The notes under the pieces are model-generated. The model ran no database searches. It was not told the DNA's origin and saw only the letters and a list, made by a program, of their open reading frames with translations. Shown in pieces: positions 10,072-19,927 of a stretch of 64,000 bases of DNA (positions are counted from its first letter, which is position 1; each line of letters begins with the position of its first letter). The stretch comes from Corynebacterium sputi DSM 45148 (lineage in GTDB: Bacteria > Actinomycetota > Actinomycetes > Mycobacteriales > Mycobacteriaceae), in assembly GCF_000427865.1 (NCBI RefSeq), contig NZ_ATYV01000012.1, positions 27,841 through 91,840 of the forward strand. The letters are read 5' to 3'. The translations under genes and the position numbers were made by a program.

Positions 10072-10977
10072 ATGACCACAGGACATGCATCGACCCGACA
10101 GTCCGACGTACTCGGCACCGTCGGTGTCGCCATGGTTACCCCGTTCAATGAGGACGGCTCCATTGACGTCGAGGCCGGAATCCGCATCGCCGGACATTTG
10201 GCTGACGGCGGCGTCGACACTCTCATCCTCGCCGGAACCACGGGTGAGTCACCCACGACGTCGGTAGACGAGAAGCTGGGTCTTCTCCGAGCTGTCCGCG
10301 CCGAGTTTGGTGATTCGCTGAAGCTCGTCGCTGGAGCTGGTACCTACAACACGGCTGAGTCGGTGGAGTTGGCCAAGCAATCGGCTGATGCCGGTGCAGA
10401 TGCACTGCTCGTGGTCACGCCGTATTACTCCAAGCCGAACCAGGAGGGGTTGTACCGGCATTTCTCCACCGTCGCCGACGCGACTGAGCTTCCGGTGTGT
10501 CTGTATGACATTCCGCCGCGCTCTGTCGTTCCGATTGCTACGGAGACTCTCTACCGGCTCGCTGATCACCCGCGCATCGTCGCGGTTAAGGACGCCAAGG
10601 GTGACCTCGGTGCCGCAGCCGGTCTGATCGAGAACACTGACCTCGCCTGGTACTCAGGCGACGATGTGCTCAACCTTCCGTGGTTGTCGATCGGTGCTAC
10701 CGGTTTCATCTCCGTTATCGGACACGCCGCACCCGCGCGCCTCGCTGAGCTTCGTAGGCTTTACGACGCTGGCGACGTCGAAGGTGCCCGGCGCATCCAC
10801 GCCTCTTTCACACCTCTTTTCAACGCTCAGGGTCGCCTGGGCGGAACCGCGTTTTCCAAGGCAGCCCTGAATCTTCTGGGCGTTCCGGCCGGAGAACCAC
10901 GTCTTCCTCAAATTGCACCCGATGACGAGCAGATGAACCTGCTCGCAGATGACCTCCGAGAGGCTGGTGTTCTCTAA
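10072..10977 (+). CDS. dapA: 4-hydroxy-tetrahydrodipicolinate synthase
   Basis: 301 residues, a TIM-barrel aldolase that condenses pyruvate and aspartate semialdehyde, the first committed step to diaminopimelate and lysine. The Schiff-base lysine is Lys173 in VAVKDAKGD; the tyrosine pair of VTPYYSKPN (residues 118-119) supplies the catalytic Tyr; AGTTGESPT binds pyruvate. ATG 10072 has CCGGAG just upstream and is preferred over an in-frame TTG at 10051. The rnj GTG follows the stop immediately. Confidence 0.96.
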   Translation: MTTGHASTRQSDVLGTVGVAMVTPFNEDGSIDVEAGIRIAGHLADGGVDTLILAGTTGESPTTSVDEKLGLLRAVRAEFGDSLKLVAGAGTYNTAESVELAKQSADAGADALLVVTPYYSKPNQEGLYRHFSTVADATELPVCLYDIPPRSVVPIATETLYRLADHPRIVAVKDAKGDLGAAAGLIENTDLAWYSGDDVLNLPWLSIGATGFISVIGHAAPARLAELRRLYDAGDVEGARRIHASFTPLFNAQGRLGGTAFSKAALNLLGVPAGEPRLPQIAPDDEQMNLLADDLREAGVL

Positions 10978-13065
10978 GTGACTGAGAACCGTAACCGTTC
11001 CCGCAAGGTGACCCGCAAGGCCGGGCCCCCGCAGGAAGGTGATGCACCCCGTAAGCAGGACCAGCAGCCGAGCGAATCCGCCCGGTCTGAGTCCTCCAAC
11101 GAGGGCGGAAAGTCCCGTTCCGATGCCAACAAGGGCAGGAACGGCGGCTCCAACAAAGAAGGAAACAAGGACGGAAACAACGCTTCCCGACGCTCCGGTG
11201 GCCGCGGTGGCCGCGGCCGCGGCGGTCAGGGTGGCCAGGGCGGCGGAAACCGCGGCCGTGGTGGCCGTGGCGGAGGCGGCGGCGAGCGTCGCAACGTCGT
11301 CCAGTCCATGCAGGGCGCGGATCTGACCAAGCGCCTGCAGGAGCCGCCGAAGACTCCTAAGGACGGACTGCGCATCGTCGCCCTCGGTGGTATCTCCGAG
11401 ATCGGCCGCAACATGACTGTCTTCGAGTACCGCGGCCGCCTGCTTCTCATCGACTGTGGTGTGCTGTTCCCGAGCTCCAACGAGCCGGGCGTCGACCTGA
11501 TCCTGCCGGACTTCTCCTACTTGGATGGCAAGTGGGACAAGGTCGACGCACTGATCGTCACCCACGGTCACGAGGACCACATTGGCGCTATTCCGTGGAT
11601 GCTCAAGCAGCGCGCGGACATCCCCGTGGTTGCCTCGAAATTCACCCTCGCGCTGATCCAGGCGAAGTGCCAGGAGCACCGCCTGCGTCCGAAGTGCGTT
11701 GAGGTCGACGCGGACTCCCGCGTCAACTACGGACCGTTTGACGTCCGCTTCTTCGCCGTCAACCACTCCATCCCGGACTGCCTCGGCATCGCGCTGAAGA
11801 CTGGCGCCGGCCTGGTTGTGCACACCGGTGACGTCAAGCTCGACCAGACCCCGCCGGACGGACGTCCGACGGACCTGCCGGCACTGTCCCGTTACGGTGA
11901 CGAGGGTGTTGACCTTTTCCTGTGTGACTCCACCAACGCCGCTACCCCGGGCGTCTCCGGCTCGGAGTCGGACATTGTTCCGGCGATGCGTCGACTGATC
12001 TCTGAGGCCAAGCAGCGTGTGATCGTCGCGACCTTCGCGTCGAACGTGTACCGCGTGCAGGTCGCCATCGACGCTGCTGTCGCAGCCGGCCGCAAGGTTG
12101 CCTTCAACGGTCGTTCCATGATCCGCAACATGCGGATCGCCGAGGAGCTCGGTTACCTCAACGCGCCTCGCGGCACCATCGTTGAGATGAACGAGGCCGC
12201 GAAGATGGCCCCGCACAAGGTCCTCCTGGTCACCACTGGTACCCAGGGTGAGCCGATGGCCGCCCTGAGTCGCATGGCTCGCCGTGAGCACCGTCAGATC
12301 ACCGTCCGTGACGGTGACCTGATCATCCTGTCCTCGTCGCTCGTTCCGGGTAACGAAGAGGCCGTCTTCGGCGTCATCAACATGCTGTCGCAGATCGGTG
12401 CCACCGTAGTGACCGGCAAGGACGCTAACGTGCACACCTCCGGTCACGGTTTCGCCGGCGAGCTGCTGTTCCTCTACAACGCAGTTCGTCCGTCCAACGC
12501 GATGCCGGTCCACGGTGAGTGGCGTCACCTGCGTGCCAACAAGGAACTCGCAGTCTCCACGGGAGTGAAGCCGGAGAACGTCGTCTTGGCACAGAACGGT
12601 GTAGTCGTCGACCTAGTCGATGGCCGTGCACGCGTTGTTGGTCAGATCCCGGTCGGTCAGCTGTACGTCGACGGCGTCACCATGGGTGACGTCGACAAGG
12701 ACGTGCTCGCAGACCGCACCGAGCTCGGCGAAGGTGGTCTGGTGGCCATCACCGCCGTGATCGACAACCGCACCGGCCGTCCGCTGGAGGTTCCCAAGGT
12801 GCAGGTCCGTGGTTTCTCGGACGACACCAAGGAGCTCGCCGGTGAGGTCGCAGACCTCGTCGACAGCACGATGATTGACCTGGCTGGCACGGGAGAGAAC
12901 AACCCGTACCGCATGGCCCAGGAGGTCCGCCGCCGCGTGGAGAAGCAGATCAACTCTAAGTGGAAGCGTTCCCCGATGGTCCTGCCGACCATCGTCCCGA
13001 TGTCCTCGGACAACGTCATGAATGACGAAGAGGACTCAGTTGAGGGCACGCGCCCGAGCCTGTAA
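10978..13065 (+). CDS. rnj: Ribonuclease J
   Basis: 695 residues, a metallo-beta-lactamase/beta-CASP nuclease with endonuclease and 5'-3' exonuclease activity on RNA. The metal site HGHEDH is at residues 196-201, followed by family blocks DSTNA, GTQGEPMAAL and PVHGEWRHL. The first about 105 residues are not part of the nuclease fold: they are basic and low-complexity, ending in RGG/GGR repeats, an extension also seen in other corynebacterial RNase J proteins. The GTG start abuts the dapA TAA, so the gene is read through from dapA. Terminator follows. Confidence 0.94.
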   Translation: MTENRNRSRKVTRKAGPPQEGDAPRKQDQQPSESARSESSNEGGKSRSDANKGRNGGSNKEGNKDGNNASRRSGGRGGRGRGGQGGQGGGNRGRGGRGGGGGERRNVVQSMQGADLTKRLQEPPKTPKDGLRIVALGGISEIGRNMTVFEYRGRLLLIDCGVLFPSSNEPGVDLILPDFSYLDGKWDKVDALIVTHGHEDHIGAIPWMLKQRADIPVVASKFTLALIQAKCQEHRLRPKCVEVDADSRVNYGPFDVRFFAVNHSIPDCLGIALKTGAGLVVHTGDVKLDQTPPDGRPTDLPALSRYGDEGVDLFLCDSTNAATPGVSGSESDIVPAMRRLISEAKQRVIVATFASNVYRVQVAIDAAVAAGRKVAFNGRSMIRNMRIAEELGYLNAPRGTIVEMNEAAKMAPHKVLLVTTGTQGEPMAALSRMARREHRQITVRDGDLIILSSSLVPGNEEAVFGVINMLSQIGATVVTGKDANVHTSGHGFAGELLFLYNAVRPSNAMPVHGEWRHLRANKELAVSTGVKPENVVLAQNGVVVDLVDGRARVVGQIPVGQLYVDGVTMGDVDKDVLADRTELGEGGLVAITAVIDNRTGRPLEVPKVQVRGFSDDTKELAGEVADLVDSTMIDLAGTGENNPYRMAQEVRRRVEKQINSKWKRSPMVLPTIVPMSSDNVMNDEEDSVEGTRPSL

Positions 13066-13071
13066 GTGGTT

Positions 13072-13106
13072 AAGGGGCACGGAACCTCAGGTTCCGTGCC
13101 CCTTTT
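13072..13106 (+). terminator. Terminator after rnj
   Basis: A 15-bp stem AAGGGGCACGGAACC / GGTTCCGTGCCCCTT (13072-13086 with 13090-13104), 3-base loop, T-run to 13106. It closes the dapB-thyX-dapA-rnj run. Confidence 0.92.
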
Positions 13107-13164
13107 GCATGCCTATGGCACCTCCGGGTGATCATCCTCCCGGCGATGTGTCTAGAGTTACGGC

Positions 13165-13779
13165 ATGAACTATTCACGCCAGGAACGTATCGCGCTCGCA
13201 GACCTCTTCTTTGAGGTTGGACCGGACCAGCCGACTCTCTGTGGCGGCTGGGACACCCGTGACCTTGCCGTGCACCTGATGCTGCGCGAACACCGTCTGG
13301 ATGCGGTCCCCGGCATGTTTGTCCGTCTCTTTAAGGGGCACACGGACATGGTCACGCGCCGCGTGGAGACTAGTTCCTTCGAGGACATCGTTCGGATCTG
13401 GGCCCGCGGACCGCGCCCGTGGCACCCGCTGGCATGGCTCGATCGTTCGGTGAACCTGGGTGAGAACTTCGTCCACCACGAGGATGTCCGCCGAGGAGTT
13501 CCAGGATGGAAGCCCCGTGACTTGGCTCCGGAGGAGACCTGGGAACTGTGGCGGCTGCTGCGCAAGGTATCGCGCCCGCTGTTGCGCAAGTCGAAGTGTT
13601 CGATCGTCTTGGAGCACCCGAGCGGGTCCCGGACCCGCCCAGTGAAACGCAACGGAAGCCTCCCGACGGTCACAGTCCGCGGAGAGATGGGCGAGCTTCT
13701 GCTGTGGGTCTTTGGACGTGACGCGGTCGAGGTTGAGATTGATGGAGATGCCTCAGGAGTCGTTCGCGGAGGACTCTAG
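13165..13779 (+). CDS. TIGR03085-type protein (mycothiol maleylpyruvate isomerase-like)
   Basis: 204 residues. The N-terminal TLCGGWDTRDLAVHLMLREHR and NFVHHEDVRRG resemble the DinB/MDMPI-type metal-binding helical bundle of actinobacterial TIGR03085 proteins; conserved histidines could hold a metal. Function is not established. A -10 element TAGAGT (13153-13158) ends 6 bases before the ATG, with no Shine-Dalgarno sequence, so the message is probably leaderless. Confidence 0.75.
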   Translation: MNYSRQERIALADLFFEVGPDQPTLCGGWDTRDLAVHLMLREHRLDAVPGMFVRLFKGHTDMVTRRVETSSFEDIVRIWARGPRPWHPLAWLDRSVNLGENFVHHEDVRRGVPGWKPRDLAPEETWELWRLLRKVSRPLLRKSKCSIVLEHPSGSRTRPVKRNGSLPTVTVRGEMGELLLWVFGRDAVEVEIDGDASGVVRGGL

Positions 13780-13853
13780 TTCCTGAGCGTCACGTTATGG
13801 GTAGGTAAGACGCGCCGCATGTGACTGATGTGAACAAAGTGGCGGAAACCAGC

Positions 13854-13859
13854 TATCCT
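13854..13859 (+). promoter_or_regulatory. -10 element of a leaderless ftsK promoter
   Basis: TATCCT ends 7 bases before ATG 13867; GTGAAC 18 bases further up can serve as the -35. The same -10 hexamer and the same spacing occur at bioY. No ribosome binding site precedes ftsK. Confidence 0.5.
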
Positions 13860-13866
13860 CGTGGAC

Positions 13867-16854
13867 ATGTCTGCCACGAGTCGATCCCGGAACAAGGATT
13901 CACGCGCCACTCCCCAGCGGGGGAGTGGCGCCTCAGGTGGTCCCGAGCGCTCAACTCGGCAGGCCCCGGCTACCCGGGCCTATGACACCGATGAGTTCGA
14001 GCGCACTGGCAGTGCCTTTCGTGCTGTTGGCTCCGGCTTCCGCTCTGCCTGGGGGCAGGTTGCCGGAGGCATCGCAGGTCTGACCCGCAAGGTCGCCCGC
14101 CAGACTCCGGATGAATTCCGTGATGAAGACGAGTTTGCTGCAGCGTCCGGTCCGGCCGGAGACAGTCAAGACGACAGGCTAGACCCAAATGGGGAAGATT
14201 GCCGTTCACACGATGGTCTGGCTCTTCTGCTGTTGGCCGTTGCCATCGTGTTGGTGTGCACCTCGTGGCTAAACCTTGGCGGGCCCATCGGCCATGGACT
14301 CGAGACGGCCTGGGCAACAGTCGTCGGTCTTGGGACGCTTGTGGTGCCCGTCCTCCTCATCATCGCCGCAGTCATGATGATGCTGCACCGGATGCCGCCT
14401 CGCTCTAGGACTGGTGCGGTTGCCGGAGGCGGTGTAATCATCGCGGTCGGACTGCTTTCGGTGGTGCACATCGGATCCGGTCTGCCCGCAAGCTGGGAAG
14501 GCCGGCGTGCAGCCGGAGGTGCGGTCGGAGCATGGGTCGGGCAACCCCTAGCGGCGGGATTCTCGGCACCTTTGGCCATCATCCTTCTCTTGGGCTTCAT
14601 CTTCTATGGTGCGCTGGTGTTCTCCGGAACGAGCGTTCGGCAGTTGATCGATGTTCTTCGTGACTACCTCGGAGTTGGCCTGCGTCACGACGATTACGAC
14701 GACTATGACGATTCCGATGACCCCTACGCAGGTGTCGACACCATGCTCGAGCAACAGGCTGACGCCGACTCTGAGGGCTCTGAGCCGCCTCTGGAGGAGC
14801 CCAAGCCCCGTCCTCGCCAGCGTCGCCGTCGTGCCCGTCAAGTCTCCGGCGATGATCTGCACGAGTTGGTGGACCAGCCGACTGAGACGGCACGCCGTCG
14901 CCCCACCCCGATGGAGAATTACCCCGTCGAGGAGCCAGACGTTCAACGCACAGAGGTCATCGATACAGCCTCCCACGTCGATAGCTCGCTGTACGAGGAT
15001 TTGGGGGACGAGAACGTCGAGAAGCAAACGCGTGTGATCCCCGCGCCGGTGAGTCGGTCGCGACCGCAACCACTGGCACCGCAACCGGAGCCGGAGCTCG
15101 ATTTCGACGAGCCCGAAGAACTTTACGACGAGCAATGGGACGAGGAGCCGGAAGAAGCACCGACTGAGGCGCCGGCTCCTGACGCCGTCGATGCAGCTGC
15201 GCAGCGGCAAAAGGAGGCCATTCTGGCCCGGTCCGGTGTTGATCCGAGTGCCGTGCCTGCAACGGTTCCGGAGCCGAAGCCAGAGGTGAAGAAGACTAAG
15301 CAGATTCGTCCGGAGAGTGACTACCGCATTCCCTCGACCAATTTGCTTATCGCAGGTGACCCACCGAAGACTCGTACTGCGACCAATGACCGGATGATCG
15401 AGTCGATCACCGCTGTATTCCGTGAGTTCAAGGTCGACGCCGAGGTCACTGGATTCTCCCGTGGACCGACGGTGACCCGGTACGAGGTGGAGCTCGGCCC
15501 AGGTGTGAAGGTCTCGAAGGTGACGAACCTGCAGTCCGATATTGCCTACGCAGTAGCTACCGATAACGTCCGTCTGCTGACCCCGATTCCTGGCAAATCC
15601 GCCGTCGGCATCGAGGTTCCCAACGAGGACCGTGAAGTGGTGCGTTTGGCCGATGTGCTGGAGGCTCCTGCCACGTATGAGAACCCCGACCCGATGCTCA
15701 TCGGTTTCGGTAAAGATATCGAAGGCGAATTCGTTTCCCACTCGGTGCAGAAGATGCCGCACTTGTTGGTGGCAGGTTCGACTGGCTCCGGTAAGTCGGC
15801 GTTCGTGAACTCGATGCTCGTGTCGATCCTGACCCGAGCAACCCCTGAGGATGTTCGGCTGATCCTCGTCGACCCGAAGATGGTGGAATTGACGCCGTAC
15901 GAGGGAATCCCGCACTTGATCACTCCGATCATCACTCAGCCGAAGAAGGCTGCAGCCGCACTGCAGTGGCTCGTGGAGGAGATGGAGCAGCGATACCTCG
16001 ACATGAAGTCCGCCCGAGTGCGGCACATTAAGGACTTCAATCGGAAGATCGAGACCGGTGAACTTCAGGCCCCGCTTGGCTCGGAGAGGGAGTATCGGAA
16101 GTATCCGTACATCGTCTGCATCGTCGACGAGCTTGCTGACCTGATGATGACTGCCCCGAAGGATATTGAGGACGCCATCGTCCGCATTACTCAGAAGGCG
16201 CGTGCCGCAGGTATCCACCTGGTACTGGCGACCCAGCGTCCGTCCGTCGATGTGGTCACCGGCTTGATCAAGACCAACGTTCCGTCGCGTCTTGCGTTCG
16301 CTACTTCGTCACTGACTGACTCCCGAGTCATCCTTGACCAGGGTGGCGCCGAGAAGCTCATTGGTATGGGCGACGCGTTGTTCATTCCTCAGGGCGCTGG
16401 AAAGCCAAAGCGTATTCAGGGCGCATTCGTTACCGACGAAGAAGTCCAGGACGTGGTGGATGCCTGCAAGGAGCAGGGAGAGCCGGAGTACACCGACGGC
16501 GTCACCGAAGACAAGGCCGCTGAAGCGAAGAAGAACATCGACGAGGACATCGGAGACGACCTCGAAGACCTGCTTCAGGCTGTTGAACTTGTCGTTACCG
16601 CGCAATTCGGTTCGACTTCGATGCTCCAGCGAAAGCTCCGCATTGGATTCGCCAAGGCTGGTCGTTTGATGGATCTCATGGAAACTAGGGGAGTGGTTGG
16701 CCCCTCCGAAGGATCAAAGGCACGCGATGTGCTGGTGAAGCCAGAGGAACTCGAGACGATCAAGTGGATGATCAAGGGTGCCAACCCTGCCGACGCACCG
16801 AAGGAAGACGAGCCCGAGTTGGTTGACGCTGAGCCAAATAACGGAGCATTCTAG
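13867..16854 (+). CDS. ftsK: DNA translocase FtsK/SpoIIIE
   Basis: 995 residues. It anchors at the septum and pumps chromosomal DNA so that termini segregate before division. About 110 charged residues precede four membrane helices (roughly residues 115-265), then a long acidic/proline-rich linker, then the motor: Walker A GSTGSGKS near 637, Walker [11 protein letters not shown], and the C-terminal gamma winged-helix domain ([20 protein letters not shown]) that reads orienting sequences. ATG 13867 is chosen from the promoter spacing; a GTG two codons upstream is in frame. Confidence 0.95.
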   Translation: MSATSRSRNKDSRATPQRGSGASGGPERSTRQAPATRAYDTDEFERTGSAFRAVGSGFRSAWGQVAGGIAGLTRKVARQTPDEFRDEDEFAAASGPAGDSQDDRLDPNGEDCRSHDGLALLLLAVAIVLVCTSWLNLGGPIGHGLETAWATVVGLGTLVVPVLLIIAAVMMMLHRMPPRSRTGAVAGGGVIIAVGLLSVVHIGSGLPASWEGRRAAGGAVGAWVGQPLAAGFSAPLAIILLLGFIFYGALVFSGTSVRQLIDVLRDYLGVGLRHDDYDDYDDSDDPYAGVDTMLEQQADADSEGSEPPLEEPKPRPRQRRRRARQVSGDDLHELVDQPTETARRRPTPMENYPVEEPDVQRTEVIDTASHVDSSLYEDLGDENVEKQTRVIPAPVSRSRPQPLAPQPEPELDFDEPEELYDEQWDEEPEEAPTEAPAPDAVDAAAQRQKEAILARSGVDPSAVPATVPEPKPEVKKTKQIRPESDYRIPSTNLLIAGDPPKTRTATNDRMIESITAVFREFKVDAEVTGFSRGPTVTRYEVELGPGVKVSKVTNLQSDIAYAVATDNVRLLTPIPGKSAVGIEVPNEDREVVRLADVLEAPATYENPDPMLIGFGKDIEGEFVSHSVQKMPHLLVAGSTGSGKSAFVNSMLVSILTRATPEDVRLILVDPKMVELTPYEGIPHLITPIITQPKKAAAALQWLVEEMEQRYLDMKSARVRHIKDFNRKIETGELQAPLGSEREYRKYPYIVCIVDELADLMMTAPKDIEDAIVRITQKARAAGIHLVLATQRPSVDVVTGLIKTNVPSRLAFATSSLTDSRVILDQGGAEKLIGMGDALFIPQGAGKPKRIQGAFVTDEEVQDVVDACKEQGEPEYTDGVTEDKAAEAKKNIDEDIGDDLEDLLQAVELVVTAQFGSTSMLQRKLRIGFAKAGRLMDLMETRGVVGPSEGSKARDVLVKPEELETIKWMIKGANPADAPKEDEPELVDAEPNNGAF

Positions 16855-16895
16855 CTGTCGCAGTCAGCTTCCTGAATGTGTAGAGTGGTTTTTCT

Positions 16896-17013
16896 GTGGA
16901 GGGGAGTATCCCCGGAAATACCGCGACGGTGGTCGTCAGCACGGGTGTGAGGACACCCCGGCCCCGTGACCAGGACGCTTGACCCAGGCGTCGGTGGCGG
17001 GAGAGACCTCCGG
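16896..17013 (+). ncRNA. yybP-ykoY manganese riboswitch
   Basis: The leader of the TerC gene carries the conserved pieces of this aptamer in order: GGGGAGTA (16901-16908), GTCGTCAGC, a GTGAGG...ACCCCGGCC arm, and GGGAGAGACC near 17000-17008. P1 forms between GGAGG (16898-16902) and CCTCC (17007-17011). CCTCCGG (17007-17013) can instead pair perfectly with CCGGAGG (17041-17047), which contains the terC ribosome binding site, so aptamer and sequestered site are mutually exclusive. Mn2+ binding would stabilise P1 and free the site: a translational ON switch, as known for E. coli alx/mntP. Sequence match seen; mechanism inferred. Confidence 0.88.
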
Positions 17014-17057
17014 TTCAGATTCGCTCGTCAACGATCCTGTCCGGAGGACAACTACAC

Positions 17058-18185
17058 ATGGATGTTCCCTTTTGGGTATGGGCCGTCACCATCATCGTGG
17101 TCATCGGCTTCTTCACCTTCGATTTCTATACTCACGTCAAAACTCCCCACGAGCCCTCACTGAAGGAGTCCGGCGGGTGGACGATTTTCTACGTCGTCCT
17201 CGCCATGCTCTTCGGTGGATTTATTTGGTTGTTCTGGGACCACCAGCGCGGAGTCGAGTTCCTGTCCGGTTACGTAACCGAAAAAGCATTGAGCGTTGAT
17301 AATCTATTCGTCTTCGCGCTGATCATCGGAGCGTTCCAGATCCCGCGCAAGTACCAGCAGAAGGTTCTGCTTTTCGGTATCGCGATGGCACTGGTATTCC
17401 GTACCATCTTCATTCTTGCCGGTGCTGCTGTCATTGAACGCTGGTCCGACGTGTTCTACCTTTTCGGATTGTTCCTGCTGTACACCGCAATCAAGACGAT
17501 CTGGGATGAAGCCTCTGACAAGCCGGAAACCGATCCGTCCGACATGGCGGTCATCAAGTGGACCCGCAAGGTGATCCCGATGACCGACAAGTACGACCGG
17601 GACAAGATGACCACCCGCATCAACGGCAAGCGGTTCTTCACACCGATGGCTGTGGCCCTGGTAGCAATCGGTTTCATCGACATCATGTTCGCGTTCGACT
17701 CGATTCCGGCTATCTACGGTCTGACGAATGAGCCGTACATCGTGTTCACGGCCAATGCGCTTGCCCTGATGGGCCTGCGCCAGATGTACTTCCTGCTGGA
17801 CGGCCTGCTCGACCGCCTGGTGTACCTGCCATACGGCCTCGGACTCATCCTTGGCTTCATCGGTGTGAAGCTGATCCTGCACGCTCTGCACGAGAACAAC
17901 CTGCCGTTCATCAACAACGGCGAAGATGTCACGGTGCCAGAGGTCGGAACGTGGACCTCCCTTATCTTCATCGTCCTTGTCATCGTCATCACGGTCCTGG
18001 CCTCCATGTGGAAGCACTCCCGTGACCGCGCCCACGGCGCAGTTGGACCGAGGACCTGGATCGGCGATCCGGAGCATGAGGACGTTAATGATTCCGTGTC
18101 GTCCGCCCACAAGGCTGGAGCCGCACCAGAAGGCGACGGTGGCGTCACCGTCGACCGACCTGAAGATCGACCTGAAGGTTCATGA
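17058..18185 (+). CDS. TerC/Alx-family membrane protein, probable manganese exporter
   Basis: 375 residues with about nine membrane segments. The two conserved acidic family motifs are present: VDNLFVFALIIGAF and FIDIMFAFDSIPAI, whose aspartates are thought to form the metal path. The C-terminal about 50 residues are hydrophilic. TerC proteins were named for tellurite resistance but several (Alx, MeeF) export Mn2+; control by a manganese riboswitch supports that function here. GGAGG lies 10 bases before the ATG and is the sequence masked by the upstream switch. Confidence 0.88.
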   Translation: MDVPFWVWAVTIIVVIGFFTFDFYTHVKTPHEPSLKESGGWTIFYVVLAMLFGGFIWLFWDHQRGVEFLSGYVTEKALSVDNLFVFALIIGAFQIPRKYQQKVLLFGIAMALVFRTIFILAGAAVIERWSDVFYLFGLFLLYTAIKTIWDEASDKPETDPSDMAVIKWTRKVIPMTDKYDRDKMTTRINGKRFFTPMAVALVAIGFIDIMFAFDSIPAIYGLTNEPYIVFTANALALMGLRQMYFLLDGLLDRLVYLPYGLGLILGFIGVKLILHALHENNLPFINNGEDVTVPEVGTWTSLIFIVLVIVITVLASMWKHSRDRAHGAVGPRTWIGDPEHEDVNDSVSSAHKAGAAPEGDGGVTVDRPEDRPEGS

Positions 18186-18220
18186 CCTGACGGCGGCGGG
18201 TGGGGGGTATTGTAGGGAAA

Positions 18221-18826
18221 GTGAGCGACAGTACCCAGCCATCCCCGCAGGTTCCGGCACCGGCAGATCAGCCGTCGCCGTGGAACCTCCCCAATTTCCT
18301 GACCGTGCTCAGGATCATCGCGGTTCCGGTGTTCCTGTGGCTGTTGCTGAAGGATGGCGGTGATGACGCCGGCTGGCGCTGGTGGGCATTGGCCGCATTC
18401 CTGATTCTGATGGCGACTGACCGCCTCGACGGACAGATCGCCCGCAGCAGAAACCTCATCACCGATTTCGGAAAGATCGCCGATCCCATCGCCGATAAGT
18501 TCCTGATGATCGGTGCGCTGGTCGGATTGAATATCATCGGTGTTCTGCCGTGGTGGATTACCGCGATCATCGTTGTGCGTGAACTGGGTATCACCGTGTG
18601 GCGCATGGTTCTGTTGCGCGGAGGCAAGGTGGTGCCGGCCTCTAAGGGAGGTAAGCTCAAGACGGTCCTGCAGACCGCTGCTGTCGCACTCTTCATCATT
18701 CCCTTCAATGTCGTCGACTCGATTGAGTGGATCATGTACCCGGCATGGATCGTAATGATCGCGGCCGTTGCCGTGACGGTGTGGACCGGAATCCAGTACC
18801 TGCTCGATTCGAAGAAGCACAACTGA
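18221..18826 (+). CDS. pgsA: CDP-diacylglycerol-glycerol-3-phosphate 3-phosphatidyltransferase
   Basis: 201 residues. It makes phosphatidylglycerophosphate, the precursor of phosphatidylglycerol and cardiolipin. The CDP-alcohol phosphotransferase signature D-x2-DG-x2-AR-x8-G-x3-D-x3-D is complete, beginning DRLDGQIAR and ending ADPIADK. About five membrane helices. GTG 18221 is preferred over GTG 18200: AGGGAAA abuts it and a -10 like TATTGT (18208-18213) lies 7 bases before it. cinA follows 2 bases after the stop. Confidence 0.92.
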   Translation: MSDSTQPSPQVPAPADQPSPWNLPNFLTVLRIIAVPVFLWLLLKDGGDDAGWRWWALAAFLILMATDRLDGQIARSRNLITDFGKIADPIADKFLMIGALVGLNIIGVLPWWITAIIVVRELGITVWRMVLLRGGKVVPASKGGKLKTVLQTAAVALFIIPFNVVDSIEWIMYPAWIVMIAAVAVTVWTGIQYLLDSKKHN

Positions 18827-18828
18827 TT

Positions 18829-19305
18829 GTGTCTGCCGCCGATCTGGTCCAGGTGTTGACTTCCCAGGCTCAGACGGTCGCGACGGCTGAGTCGTTAACT
18901 GCAGGATTGCTCGCCGCGACCATCGCGGATGTCCCGGGAGCGTCTGCTGTTCTGCGTGGTGGGCTAGTGGTCTACGCCACCGACCTGAAGGCATCGCTGG
19001 CCGGCGTCGATGAATCGGTGCTCGAGGAATATGGTCCGGTTTCATCGGCCACCGCAGCGCAAATGGCGCTCGGCGCCCAAATCAGATGCGGTGCTGACTG
19101 GGGAGTCTCGCTGACTGGAGTCGCTGGTCCGACACCGCAGGCCGGGCATCCGGTGGGGGAAGTCTGGCTCGGACTCGCGGGCCCACACGGCTCCGTGGCG
19201 ACATCCAACCTCGACCTGCCGCCTGAATTTTCCCGCAAACAGATCAGGGGAGAGTCCGTGGCCCGAGCCATTTCGGGTCTTTTGAACTCGATCCGTGGAC
19301 ACTGA
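18829..19305 (+). CDS. cinA: CinA-family C-terminal domain protein (PncC-like nicotinamide-nucleotide amidase)
   Basis: 158 residues, the amidohydrolase domain alone, without the N-terminal COG1058 domain of long CinA proteins, which is usual in actinobacteria. The family block ATAESLTAGLLAATI holds the catalytic serine, with SLTGVAGPTPQAGHPVGEVW later. It would deamidate nicotinamide mononucleotide in pyridine nucleotide recycling. GTG 18829 lies directly after pgsA; the frame is open into pgsA but that part is not CinA-like. Confidence 0.85.
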   Translation: MSAADLVQVLTSQAQTVATAESLTAGLLAATIADVPGASAVLRGGLVVYATDLKASLAGVDESVLEEYGPVSSATAAQMALGAQIRCGADWGVSLTGVAGPTPQAGHPVGEVWLGLAGPHGSVATSNLDLPPEFSRKQIRGESVARAISGLLNSIRGH

Positions 19306-19411
19306 CTGTTAATAGGCGGTTTTCTTCGCTCCTGACAAGTGTTGCTCTGGTAGCATCGGCAGTCATTCTGAAGGGCGTAAGCCTCGACCGATATGCGCTT
19401 CGGATCAAACT

Positions 19412-19443
19412 AGCGGGAACAAATAACCCGCTCTGTCCGTTAT
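19412..19443 (+). promoter_or_regulatory. SigH-like promoter of clgR with an internal inverted repeat
   Basis: GGGAAC (19415-19420) and CGTTAT (19438-19443) with 17 bases between them match the corynebacterial SigH pattern (GGAA / GTT). The 6-bp inverted repeat AGCGGG / CCCGCT (19412-19417 with 19427-19432) covers the -35 and spacer. clgR is known to be SigH-dependent in C. glutamicum. The -10 ends 8 bases before ATG 19452, so the transcript would be leaderless or nearly so. Confidence 0.6.
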
Positions 19444-19451
19444 GTGAACTG

Positions 19452-19817
19452 ATGATGAATTACGCACCGTCCACCGTGACCTCTCGAGAAATCCAGGTCC
19501 CCGCCGTTCCGCAGGGGCGAGAGCCCCTGTTGCGCGAGGCCCTGGGTGGAGCCCTGCGTGATGTCCGCAACCGGAACGGACTTACCCTCCGTGAGTTGTC
19601 GCAGGTAGCCTCCGTCAGCCCGGGGTATCTCTCCGAGCTGGAACGCGGACGTAAAGAAGTGTCTTCCGAACTCCTGGCATCAGTGTGTGGTGGCTTAGGT
19701 CTGTCGGTCGCTGATGTCCTCATGGAGGCAGCGGCAGCAATGGCGTTGCACGCAGTTCGCCCTGAGATGGCGTCGATGGAACACGACTCCACCCGTGCAG
19801 AGATGGCAAACGTCTAG
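19452..19817 (+). CDS. clgR: Transcriptional activator ClgR
   Basis: 121 residues with a Cro/CI-type helix-turn-helix (LREALGGALRDVRNRNGLTLRELSQVASVSPGYLSELERGRKE, about residues 26-69). ClgR activates clp protease and other stress genes in corynebacteria, mycobacteria and streptomycetes. Its place after cinA and before a PspA-like gene matches C. glutamicum and the M. tuberculosis clgR-pspA block. Two consecutive ATGs start the gene; the first is used here. The alanine-rich C-terminus is where Clp recognition occurs in relatives. Confidence 0.88.
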   Translation: MMNYAPSTVTSREIQVPAVPQGREPLLREALGGALRDVRNRNGLTLRELSQVASVSPGYLSELERGRKEVSSELLASVCGGLGLSVADVLMEAAAAMALHAVRPEMASMEHDSTRAEMANV

Positions 19818-19927
19818 GTTCGCACCGCAGCCGCTACAATGCGGGTATCGTGATTCGGCGGGCACGCCCCGTCACCGGCTATTCGCCGAGCACCCAATAA
19901 CCCTCCTGAGGAAGGCACCTAGCAGTC

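Noticed and set aside
10654..12528. A 624-codon minus-strand frame opposite dapA and rnj
   Set aside because: Same cause: third-position GC bias in the real genes keeps the opposite frame open. No motif or start signal.
14548..16218. A 556-codon minus-strand frame opposite ftsK
   Set aside because: No family resemblance, while the plus strand is clearly ftsK throughout.
17714..19045. A 443-codon minus-strand frame opposite terC, pgsA and cinA
   Set aside because: It crosses three well-supported genes and has a low-complexity His/Arg/Pro-rich product.
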